A DNA stretch of 13,168 nt, from the NCBI GenBank assembly GCA_046727955.1, contig JBKPDO010000116.1, positions 1 through 13,168 of the forward strand. Direction: 5' to 3'. The DNA comes from DASVXQ01 sp046727955. Its GTDB lineage: Bacteria > Actinomycetota > CALGFH01. The notes under the pieces were generated by a model, which saw nothing but the letters and a program-made list of their open reading frames with translations, was not told where the DNA came from and made no database searches. The first letter of the stretch is position 1; the number at the start of each line of letters is the position of its first letter. Both the position numbers and the translations under genes were made by a program. Shown piece by piece: positions 6,290 through 11,669 of the stretch.

Positions 6290-7364
6290 GTGCTGCTACG
6301 ACTTGCCTACCTGACGCTGTGCCGCTCCATCCAGCTCCTCGCCCTACTCGCCCGCAGCGACGCCGCCAAGGACCTGGAGATCCTAGTCCTGCGCCAGCAG
6401 CTCACCGTCCTCCGACGCCAGCTCCCACGACCCAGGCTGGAACCCGCCGACCGCGCCCTGCTCGCCGCAGTCAGCCGCGTCCTGCCACGCCGACCGCTGG
6501 TCGTGCTTCTTCGTCACCCCGGACACCCTGCGGCGCTGGCATCGCCGCCTGGTCGCCGGCGCGTGGACCTACCCGCATCGCGGCCATGGACGACCGCCGC
6601 TGGACGACGAGGTCCAGCAGCTGATCATCCGTCTGGCCAACGAGAACCCGCGCTGGGGCTACCAGCGCCTCAAGGGCGAACTCCTGCGGCTTGGCGTGCG
6701 CGTCTCCGCCACCGCGATCCGGTCCACGCTGCGCCGCCACGGGCTGGGCCCGGCGCCGCGACGCACGACCACCACCTGGCGGAGGTTCCTGCGCCAGCAG
6801 GCCGCTGGGATCGTGGCGTGCGACTTCTTCACCGTCGACACCGTCTGGCTGCGCCGGCTGTATGTACTGTTCTTCATCGAACTCGACAGCCGACGGGTCC
6901 ACCTGGCCGGGGTGACCGCCAACCCCGACGGCGCCTGGGTCGCTCAGCAGGCCCGCAACCTGCTGCTCGCGCTGGAGGAGCGCGGGCGACGCGTGCGCTT
7001 CCTGCTCCGCGACCGGGATGCGAAGTTCTGCCGCGGCTTCGACGACGTGTTCCGCGCAGAAGGCGCCGAGGTGCTGCTGACACCGGTGCGGGCGCCCAAT
7101 GCGAATGCCTATGCGGAGCGCTGGGTGCGCACGGTCCGTTCCGAGTGCCTGGACTGGCTGCTGATCGTCGGGCGCGGGCATCTGGATCGGGTCCTGCGCG
7201 TGTACGTGGCGCACTACAACCGGCACCGTCCGCATCGCGCGCTTGAACTGCAGCCGCCGGACCCTTCAGCCGATGTCACGATCCTCACCGAGGCTCGGCC
7301 GGGTCAGGTGCACCGGCATGACCTGCTCGGCGGGCTGCTGCGCGAGTACCGGCGAGCTGCATGA
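6290..7364 (+). pseudogene. rve-type DDE transposase with one +1 frameshift
   Basis: GTG at 6290 with GGAGG at 6276-6280. The first frame gives LLRLAYLTLCRSIQLLALLA then DLEILVLRQQLTVLRRQLPR, the N-terminal helix region of this transposase type, up to about 6490. One extra base in a C/G run at 6486-6492 then shifts the frame. After it the protein continues WSCFFVTPDTLRRWHRRLVA, a second HTH (NPRWGYQRLKGELLRLGVRV), and the catalytic core with Asp in VACDFFTVD (codon 6822), Asp in FLLRDRDAKF and Glu in NANAYAERWVRTVRSE, ending HYNRHRPHRAL. D, D and E are all kept. Together the two parts make about 357 residues. This type is normally one open frame, so the shift is read as an inactivating mutation (or sequencing error) and not as programmed frameshifting. 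Confidence 0.88.
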
Positions 7365-7373
7365 ACGCATTTA

Positions 7374-7386
7374 CGCACCCTACGGG
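7374..7386. repeat. Right terminal inverted repeat of the 1.2-kb IS
   Basis: CGCACCCTACGGG, the exact complement of the left repeat, 10 bases after the transposase stop codon. Confidence 0.85.
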
Positions 7387-7742
7387 TTCAGACCAGCTCA
7401 TTGCCGTATCCACTCTAACCAGCCAACAGGAGCGAAACGCCATCTTAACCCAGCGGGCATGCCAGGCTGACGCCGACCGACGTCGGCGGGTTGAACAGCG
7501 GGCAGCGCCGGTCAGGCGGCCTTCGCAACCTCAAAGGGGTCGGAGAACCGGCCCCGTCGTGCTCCTCGAACCCGTGTTTATGCCGATGACGACCGAGGAG
7601 TCGTTCAGAGGCTCTACAACCTGAGCAACCGGCACTCCGGGATCTCGATTCGATCGGCCCCATTCGTCCGACTGGCATGTGCCCAGGCACGACCACCGTA
7701 AGCGTTATACTGGTCTCGCATCTTGGCCGACCAGGAACCACC
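7387..7742. other. Intergenic stretch between the IS and the CGNR gene
   Basis: No gene is recognised on either strand. A minus-strand frame at 7445-7768 gives a low-complexity translation without known motifs and runs through the promoter of the next gene. The right end holds that promoter. Confidence 0.5.
7706..7711 (+). promoter_or_regulatory. -10 box (TATACT) of the CGNR gene
   Basis: GCGTTATACTGG at 7702-7713 contains a near-consensus -10 hexamer 31 bases before the GTG start. No good -35 is present at the expected 17-base distance (around 7683-7688), so an activator or a special sigma factor may be needed. The leader would be short, about 25 bases, and has no clear ribosome binding site. 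Confidence 0.55.
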
Positions 7743-8438
7743 GTGGACGAGCGCGACAAACGCCGCATCGGAGAGCAGCTCGAGCCGGCCGGGCGACCGA
7801 AGGCACCAGGGCGGCTCGAGCTCCTTCAGCGCTTCGTCAATACGTGGAACCACGACTTCCCATCGGAGTGGGACCGCCTGGGCACCCCAAGGAAAGCGGT
7901 CTCGTGGCTGCTCGCCCATGGGCTCATCTCGGCCGGGACACCGGTCAGTGCTGGGGACGCCATCCGGCTCCGCGAGATACGTGAGGCCATTCGCCAGCTC
8001 GCCGTCACGAAAGGGGAGGTCGCCCCTGACCCGGCAGCCGTCCGAACCCTCCGCGCCGCCTCCTCGAAGGCGACCATGCGCGTGGATGTCGATCCCAGCG
8101 GACGAACCGCGCTCCAGCCAGCGCGGGGCGGGATCACCGCGGCGGTCGCGACCCTCCTCGGCATCATCCACGAAGCGCAGGTGACGGGCGCTTGGTCGAG
8201 GTTCAAGGCATGCCGTCGGTGCCGGTACGCCTTCTTCGATCACTCGAAGAACCGCTCGGCGGTGTGGTGCGCGATGTCGATCTGCGGCAACCGGACCAAG
8301 AACCGCGTCTACCGGTGGCGCAAGTGGACAGAGGTCGAAGTGGAGGCGGAGAAGAAAGGAGGTCGGCATGAGAGCGACCATTGGCTCCGACCACAGCGTC
8401 ACGACGCAGGTCGACCTCATCCGCGTCGGCTCGGATGA
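7743..8438 (+). CDS. ABATE/CGNR zinc-finger transcription factor
   Basis: 231 residues from a GTG at 7743; the promoter at 7706 rules out the earlier in-frame start at 7677. The N-terminal half is an ABATE-type domain, predicted to bind a ligand (LELLQRFVNTWNHDFPSEWD, about 25-44, then a LLAHGLI segment). The C-terminal half is a CGNR zinc finger: Cys157 and Cys160 (FKACRRCRYAFFD), Cys176 and Cys181 (WCAMSICGNRTKNRVYRWRK), with the family-defining CGNR at 181-184 followed by a basic DNA-binding helix. Proteins of this kind are one-component regulators. The last ~35 residues after the finger (from about KKGGRHESDHW) are not family-like and overlap the next gene's start, so the original stop may have been lost in a rearrangement. 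No obvious target gene is nearby. Confidence 0.9.
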   Translation: MDERDKRRIGEQLEPAGRPKAPGRLELLQRFVNTWNHDFPSEWDRLGTPRKAVSWLLAHGLISAGTPVSAGDAIRLREIREAIRQLAVTKGEVAPDPAAVRTLRAASSKATMRVDVDPSGRTALQPARGGITAAVATLLGIIHEAQVTGAWSRFKACRRCRYAFFDHSKNRSAVWCAMSICGNRTKNRVYRWRKWTEVEVEAEKKGGRHESDHWLRPQRHDAGRPHPRRLG

Positions 8439-8634
8439 TGCCGACGCTGAGGCCCTGGTGGGGATGGCCAAGGAGCCGGGGGAGCGCTACGGGACCTGCC
8501 AGGAGATGATCGCTGCCGCGGCGAGCGCCCTGTCGCTTTCGGAGATGGCCGAGCACGGAACGATGGCGGGCGGTGGGGTCGCCGCTTGCGACCGGACCAG
8601 GACGATGTGGGCGCAGCCACCCCGGCGCCGGTGA
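8368..8634 (+). pseudogene. Serine/threonine kinase, end of kinase domain (first part of a relic)
   Basis: An ATG at 8368 lies six bases after AAAGGAGG (8354-8361), the strongest ribosome binding site of the window, and overlaps the CGNR gene by 71 bases. The start, MRATIGSDHSVTTQVDLI, is not kinase-like. From about 8430 the frame reads DADAEALVGMAKEPGERYGT then CQEMIAAAASALSLSE, the C-terminal end of a bacterial Hanks-type kinase domain (MAKEPGERY is the conserved last helix with its invariant Arg). The Gly loop, catalytic Lys, HRD and DFG motifs are absent. After about 8560 the frame diverges into low complexity, and the juxtamembrane sequence continues in the other frame from about 8586. 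So a strong translation start now feeds a truncated, frameshifted kinase tail. Confidence 0.62.
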
Positions 8635-9389
8635 TCCCGATGGGCGAAAGCGCGCCTACCGACGGAGCCCCCTCGACCGCTCCGGCGGCCGGTCCCGTTC
8701 CCCAGACGGCCCCGATCCGCACCGGCCCGGCGGAGGGCAGTGGTCCGGCCGGGCCGGGCGAGCCTCCCCGGCGAGGGCGCGGCTGGCTGTACGCGGGCAT
8801 CACGGCCGTCGCGGTCGCTTTGGCCGCGACGGCCGCGACGACGCCTCCCACCACGCCCGCGACGACACGGCCCAGCGCACTGTCCTCGACACCGACGAGC
8901 CAATCCTTCCCACCAGCGAGCGCCACTGCGTCCACCCTTCCCCTGACCAAGGCCGTCCCGAGCCGGTACTTCTCGATGCGCGTCCCCGGGAACTGGGTCG
9001 GCCACGTGGACAAGGCGACGCCGGACGTCGGCGACCGGTGCGTCCCTGCGCAGGCGTTCTTCGACACGCACCTCACGGACCCGTCGGTGACCGAGTTCGG
9101 GGTCATCGTGGACGTCACGCCGGACTTCGCCGGCGACGTCAGCAGCCGCATCCACTGCCAGGCCGCCCACCAGGGCGGGTCGGTGGTCTCGACGACGTTC
9201 CACGGGTTGCCGGCGTTCCAGTGGACCCGGGCCGTCGGGACCAGCCACGGGGTCGACATCCAGTTCGAGGAAGGCCCGACCCTGTTTGCGCTGTATCTGT
9301 TTGCTCCGGCCGACGGCTTCGCGGAGGACGTCCCGACGCTGAACGCGATCGCAGAGAGCTTCTTGCCCGCGCCACCCTTCGTGCCCTAG
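8586..9389 (+). CDS. Membrane-anchored extracellular sensor domain of a kinase lacking its catalytic domain
   Basis: The frame is open from before 8586 to a TAG at 9387-9389; possible starts are a TTG at 8586 or an ATG at 8640, neither with a clear ribosome binding site. Residues 1-61 are a Pro/Ala/Thr-rich linker typical of the kinase juxtamembrane region. RRGRG (62-66) precedes one membrane helix (WLYAGITAVAVALAATAA, about 67-85), giving a positive-inside, C-terminus-outside topology. A Ser/Thr/Pro-rich stalk follows, then a domain of about 145 residues (FSMRVPGNWVGHVD to the end) with two Cys (about 152 and 191) that could form a disulfide. The domain is of the small lipoprotein-like alpha/beta kind and has no PASTA repeats. 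In its present state it is either silent or an orphan receptor ectodomain. Confidence 0.62.
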   Translation: MRPDQDDVGAATPAPVIPMGESAPTDGAPSTAPAAGPVPQTAPIRTGPAEGSGPAGPGEPPRRGRGWLYAGITAVAVALAATAATTPPTTPATTRPSALSSTPTSQSFPPASATASTLPLTKAVPSRYFSMRVPGNWVGHVDKATPDVGDRCVPAQAFFDTHLTDPSVTEFGVIVDVTPDFAGDVSSRIHCQAAHQGGSVVSTTFHGLPAFQWTRAVGTSHGVDIQFEEGPTLFALYLFAPADGFAEDVPTLNAIAESFLPAPPFVP

Positions 9390-9422
9390 CCCGGGTCTAG
9401 CGGTGGTCCTTTCGGTGCTCAA

Positions 9423-9435
9423 ACGGATCGTCACA
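9423..9435 (-). repeat. Outlying copy of the TGTGACGATCCGT repeat
   Basis: ACGGATCGTCACA, the minus-strand orientation of the motif found again at 10323-10335 (same orientation) and 10349-10361 (opposite). It lies 34 bases after the stop codon of the membrane protein gene. Confidence 0.7.
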
Positions 9436-9482
9436 CCCTCGCAGCACGCAGACTCAGCCAGAATAGGAGTGCGGAATGAAAT

Positions 9483-9516
9483 CGCCGTCGAAGACGGCGG
9501 CGCACCGAAGGTGCGC
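9483..9516. repeat. Two abutting 7-bp hairpins with GAA triloops
   Basis: 9483-9499 is CGCCGTC-GAA-GACGGCG and 9500-9516 is GCGCACC-GAA-GGTGCGC. Both stems are perfect and there is no base between them. Both loops are GAA closed by a C-G pair. C(GNA)G triloops are known to form unusually stable DNA mini-hairpins. No T-run follows, so they are not typical intrinsic terminators. Confidence 0.85.
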
Positions 9517-9540
9517 GGAGATTGCGAGCGCTCCATGCGG

Positions 9541-9601
9541 CGGCCGGTCGGCTGAATGAATCGATCGCCGCCGAAGGCGGCTCCCTGCAGCCGGCCGGCC
9601 G
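9541..9601. repeat. 14-bp long-range stem enclosing a third GAA hairpin
   Basis: CGGCCGGTCGGCTG (9541-9554) pairs with CAGCCGGCCGGCCG (9588-9601) at 13 of 14 positions, plus one G-T. Inside the 33-base loop lies a perfect hairpin GCCGCC-GAA-GGCGGC at 9567-9581. Its flank matches that of the first hairpin (AATGAA then ATCGCCG), and the one stem difference is compensated: T9488-A9494 there, C9571-G9577 here. Confidence 0.8.
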
Positions 9602-9689
9602 ACGAATGGATCAAACGCGCGAGCACCACTACCCCTGCGGTGATGCCGCCGTCCGGCCTGGAGCGGGTACGCCATCCGTGGCGGGGGGA

Positions 9690-9713
9690 TTGACGTAGGG
9701 GTTGACGTACCCG
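9690..9713. repeat. Direct repeat TTGACGTA x2 with 12-base period
   Basis: TTGACGTA at 9690-9697 and 9702-9709. The second copy runs into GTACCCG, which is the inverse of CGGGTAC at 9664-9670. Tandem TGACG half-sites like these can be regulator sites. No start codon follows at a suitable distance. Confidence 0.5.
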
Positions 9714-9795
9714 TGAAGGTGCCCGCGTCGGGCCGGGTGAGGTGGTCCTCCGGGTGAGCGGGGTAGGGCTGCGGAGCTTGCCAGCGAAGCAGCAC

Positions 9796-9808
9796 GCGCC
9801 GAAGGCGC
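9796..9808. repeat. Fourth GAA hairpin (GCGCC-GAA-GGCGC)
   Basis: Perfect 5-bp stem with the same GAA loop closed by C-G. The exact mini-hairpin heptamer GCGAAGC occurs six bases upstream at 9784-9790, and a 5-bp stem with CGT loop lies at 9721-9733. Confidence 0.75.
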
Positions 9809-9916
9809 TTCCAATCCGACGGCGCATATCGTGGCCGGGTAGGCGGAATCGCGGCGGGGAATGCCGGAGGGTATTGCACCGAGCATGTGACCGTTTCGCC
9901 CGTCACGCGCCCAGAC

Positions 9917-9944
9917 TTGAGCCGTCATTACGTTACGGTAACTA
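9917..9944 (+). promoter_or_regulatory. Promoter-like site with palindrome GTTACGGTAAC
   Basis: TTGAGC at 9917-9922 and TAACTA at 9939-9944 are spaced by 16 bases, a passable sigma-70-type promoter. The palindrome GTTACGGTAAC (9932-9942) overlaps the -10 and could be an operator. If used, the transcript would have a leader of about 175 bases before the small gene at 10128. Confidence 0.42.
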
Positions 9945-10127
9945 GCGTGAACGCTCGGGAGCAGCAGCGCCCGCTGGGCACGCCCTGCATGGCATGCATG
10001 AGGTCAAAGCCGCACGCGCAGGCGCAGGTGCTGGATGGCACTCGCCGACTGTGACGGGCGGCACTGCCGTATGCGAGCCGACCCATCACTGTGAGCAGTT
10101 CAAGACCCGTCAGCTGAGGAGGCTACG

Positions 10128-10319
10128 ATGCTTCATCCGTCTTGGACCGAAGAGCTGGTGCGCGAGCGGCGAGCCGCCCTGAATGCCGAGGCCACCCATA
10201 AGCGACTCGTGCGCCAGACCCGGCCGCCACCCCGCGCCGATCCTGACAGCGGCCGTCTCGTCACAACGCCACGGACGCTTGCGTACCACGTCCACGCCCT
10301 GGTGGCGCGCGCCACCTAA
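10128..10319 (+). CDS. Small hypothetical protein (63 residues)
   Basis: ATG at 10128 with a strong GAGGAGG at 10116-10122, five bases upstream. The N-terminal half, SWTEELVRERRAALNAEATH then KRLVRQ, is a charged amphipathic helix; the C-terminal half is Pro/Arg-rich. Many actinobacteria carry short proteins with this kind of WxxExVRxRRA..xxEA helix, and I know of no function for them. The ribosome binding site makes it a good candidate for a real gene. Its last codons form a perfect 16-bp palindrome. No partner gene is evident. Confidence 0.6.
   Translation: MLHPSWTEELVRERRAALNAEATHKRLVRQTRPPPRADPDSGRLVTTPRTLAYHVHALVARAT
10301..10316. repeat. Perfect 16-bp palindrome GGTGGCGCGCGCCACC
   Basis: It spans the last codons of the small gene, just before its TAA. 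It could fold as a GC-rich hairpin at the mRNA end, but no U-run follows. Its left half GGTGGCGCGCG recurs at 10404-10414 as part of the inverted repeat around the TGACGATCCGTCA copies. Confidence 0.75.
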
Positions 10320-10320
10320 C

Positions 10321-10414
10321 TGACGGATCGTCACAGACGGGCGGATTGTGTGACGATCCGTTGGTCACCCGGCGACTGGTGGGGCGTGACGATCCGTCAC
10401 TTTGGTGGCGCGCG
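10321..10414. repeat. Cluster of TGACGATCCGTCA palindromes inside a 29-bp imperfect inverted repeat
   Basis: Copies: 10321-10333 (TGACGGATCGTCA, minus orientation), 10349-10361 (TGTGACGATCCGT, right arm degraded) and 10387-10399 (TGACGATCCGTCA, perfect 5-bp arms around ATC). The outer copies extend with ASTTWGGTGGCGCGCG-type sequence, so 10307-10335 and 10386-10414 form an inverted repeat with about 27 of 29 matches. This could be a regulator array upstream of the substrate-binding gene, or the abutting ends of two lost mobile elements. Confidence 0.75.
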
Positions 10415-10420
10415 AGGAGG

Positions 10421-10465
10421 GCCAGCAGCACCCAGAAGTGTGACGTTCCATTCGGTGCTGCTGGC
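10421..10465. repeat. 12-bp perfect inverted repeat with a TGACG half-site in the loop
   Basis: GCCAGCAGCACC (10421-10432) and GGTGCTGCTGGC (10454-10465) are exact complements with a 21-base spacer holding GTGTGACGTTCC, a half copy of the nearby TGTGACGATCC motif. It lies about 65 bases before the next gene start. It may act as an operator, a cruciform, or an mRNA hairpin in the leader. Confidence 0.8.
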
Positions 10466-10528
10466 GAGGTGGTGTCGCACCGGTTCGAGATCGAGTTGTG
10501 AACCCGCCCGGGAGGGAGCTGGTCAGGC

Positions 10529-11503
10529 GTGAAGTCGCCACCGATCACCGCGGCGCTGACGCTCAGCCTGACCGGGCGATATGAGCGCCAAGGGACCCTA
10601 GCCGCTGAGGCGATACGGCTCTGGGCGGAGGCGGCCGGCGTCCAGTTGATCGTTGTCGACGACCGAGGCTCAAGGGAGACCGCGCTCCAGGCATACAGGG
10701 CATGGATCGACACCGCGGACTTGCTGATTGGCCCGTATGCGAGCGGACTGGTGCGGGCGATAGCTCCGCTGGTGCGCGATGGCGGGCGGGTCCTCTGGAA
10801 CCACGGTGGCTCGGCTGACGACCTCGCGCAGCCTGGCATAGCCTCCCTACCCGCCCCTGCATCGTCATACTTCGATGGCGTCGTCGACGAGGCAGCCGAC
10901 CGAAAGGTCAGCCGGCTGATCGTCGTCCAAGCGTCCGGGCCGTTCGCCCGGGCTGTTGCTGACGGGGCTCGGACCCGGGCGTCCAAACGCGGAATCGACA
11001 GCCAAGCGATCGAGGCATCGGCCGTCGAGGCCGAAGACGTTGCAGAGACGGCCATCCTGGTTGCCGGTCCGTTCGAGCATGACGCTGCAGTGGTGCGGGG
11101 ACTCCGCGACCGAGGCCAATCGCCAGCGCTCCTGGCCGCCGTGGCTGCTGGAATATCGGCCTTCGGGCGGGAACTCGGGGAGGCGGCCGAGGGCGTGCTC
11201 GGACCGGTGCACTGGTGGCCGAGCGCCGATACGCCGAAGATCGGCCCCTCAGGTATCGACTTCGCCACCCAGTACGAGCGCCGGACAGGCCGGGAGCCCT
11301 CGTATCCTGGTGCCCTGGCAGCCGCTGCCGGCTATCTCGCCCATACCGCATATCGCCAAGGCCTCGGGGTCAAGGACCTACCCGGGTGGGCAACCTCAAC
11401 CCTCCTGGGCGACTTCGCACTCGATGACGCCTGGCGGCAGGTTGGCCATCGCGTCACAACCATCTGCTGGAAGGGCGCCCGCATGGTCCGACTCGCAGCG
11501 TGA
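10529..11503 (+). CDS. ABC-type branched-chain amino-acid-like substrate-binding protein without signal peptide
   Basis: 324 residues from a GTG at 10529, with GGAGG at 10511-10515 (13 bases upstream, rather far). The fold is type-I periplasmic binding protein (LivK/Peripla_BP_6-like): ITAALTLSLTGRYERQGTLA then AAEAIRLWAEAAG, VQLIVVDDRGSRETALQAY, and LLIGPYASGLVRAIAPLV, which is the usual N-lobe order. The second lobe begins at SRLIVVQASGPFARAVADGA and continues through AILVAGPFEHDAAVVRGLRD to FATQYERRTGREPSYPGALA. It starts directly at the first strand: there is no signal peptide, lipobox or membrane helix, and no permease or ATPase gene nearby. It is therefore likely cytoplasmic, perhaps a sensor or an orphan, unless a 5' part with the export signal was lost. 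Length is slightly short for the family. Confidence 0.85.
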   Translation: MKSPPITAALTLSLTGRYERQGTLAAEAIRLWAEAAGVQLIVVDDRGSRETALQAYRAWIDTADLLIGPYASGLVRAIAPLVRDGGRVLWNHGGSADDLAQPGIASLPAPASSYFDGVVDEAADRKVSRLIVVQASGPFARAVADGARTRASKRGIDSQAIEASAVEAEDVAETAILVAGPFEHDAAVVRGLRDRGQSPALLAAVAAGISAFGRELGEAAEGVLGPVHWWPSADTPKIGPSGIDFATQYERRTGREPSYPGALAAAAGYLAHTAYRQGLGVKDLPGWATSTLLGDFALDDAWRQVGHRVTTICWKGARMVRLAA

Positions 11504-11579
11504 GCCTGATGACGTGGGCTGTGCTATTAGAGGCGATTAGGTTGTCCGGGGTGCATGGGATAATTGCTTCACTATCACT

Positions 11580-11669
11580 ATGAGCCGCTACCGCCTGTAC
11601 CCCATCCCGGAGCAAGAGGTGCTGCTCAACCACTGCGCTCAGGCTCGGTACGTGTGGAAGGCGGTCTGA
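11580..11669 (+). pseudogene. tnpB: TnpB N-terminal remnant (29 codons)
   Basis: ATG at 11580. It reads MSRYRLYPIPEQEVLLNHCA then QARYVW, the classical start of IS605-family TnpB (xxRYRLYPTPEQEAALxxHCxxARYVWN). After VW (about 11657) the match stops and a TGA follows at 11667-11669. TnpB is an RNA-guided DNA nuclease of about 400 residues with a RuvC domain; none of that is left here. The stop is immediately followed by the ATG of the HNH gene (TGAATG), so translation may couple from the tnpB start into the HNH gene. Confidence 0.87.

Larger units (their letters stand above)
6185..7386 (+). mobile_element. 1.2-kb insertion sequence with rve-type transposase
   Basis: A 1202-bp segment bounded by the perfect 13-bp inverted repeats CCCGTAGGGTGCG (6185-6197) and its complement (7374-7386), enclosing one transposase gene that starts about 100 bases from the left tip and stops 10 bases before the right repeat. 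No clear target duplication is visible: left flank GCAGTG, right flank TTCAGA. The transposase resembles the IS3/IS481-related single-ORF integrase type. The element is probably immobile on its own because the gene is frameshifted. Confidence 0.85.
9390..10127. other. 738-base intergenic region rich in hairpins and repeats
   Basis: Long frames on the minus strand (9454-9906 and a 446-codon one across 8487-9827) are antisense or low-complexity and have no known motifs, so I treat the region as non-coding. It holds one TGTGACGATCCGT-type repeat (9423-9435), a cluster of GAA-loop hairpins (9483-9808), a 14-bp long-range stem (9541-9601), a TTGACGTA direct repeat (9690-9709) and a promoter-like site with a palindrome (9917-9944). 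Confidence 0.6.

Noticed and set aside
6486..6500. Programmed frameshifting of the IS transposase
   Set aside because: The shift is +1 in a GC-rich run without slippery A-run, and this transposase type is normally one frame; mutation or sequencing error is simpler.
8487..9827. 446-codon open frame on the minus strand
   Set aside because: Antisense to the clearly recognisable kinase linker, membrane helix and ectodomain; translation is low-complexity.
9994..10182. 62-codon open frame before the small gene
   Set aside because: No ribosome binding site, irregular composition, and overlaps the well-supported start at 10128.
10301..10316. Intrinsic terminator
   Set aside because: Perfect GC palindrome at a gene end, but no U-run after it and it lies inside the coding frame.
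10321..10465. CRISPR-like array
   Set aside because: Copies are palindromic, in mixed orientation and unevenly spaced (29, 37 and about 54 bases), and no cas gene is present.
10480..10500. tRNA T-arm-like GGTTCGAGATCGA
   Set aside because: No matching acceptor stem, anticodon arm or D-arm around it.
10350..10532. 60-codon open frame whose TGA overlaps the GTG of the substrate-binding gene
   Set aside because: Consists mainly of the palindrome array and the 12-bp inverted repeat; no ribosome binding site or protein-like pattern.
10261..11268. 335-codon open frame on the minus strand
   Set aside because: Antisense shadow of the substrate-binding protein gene, which has a clear family pattern on the plus strand.
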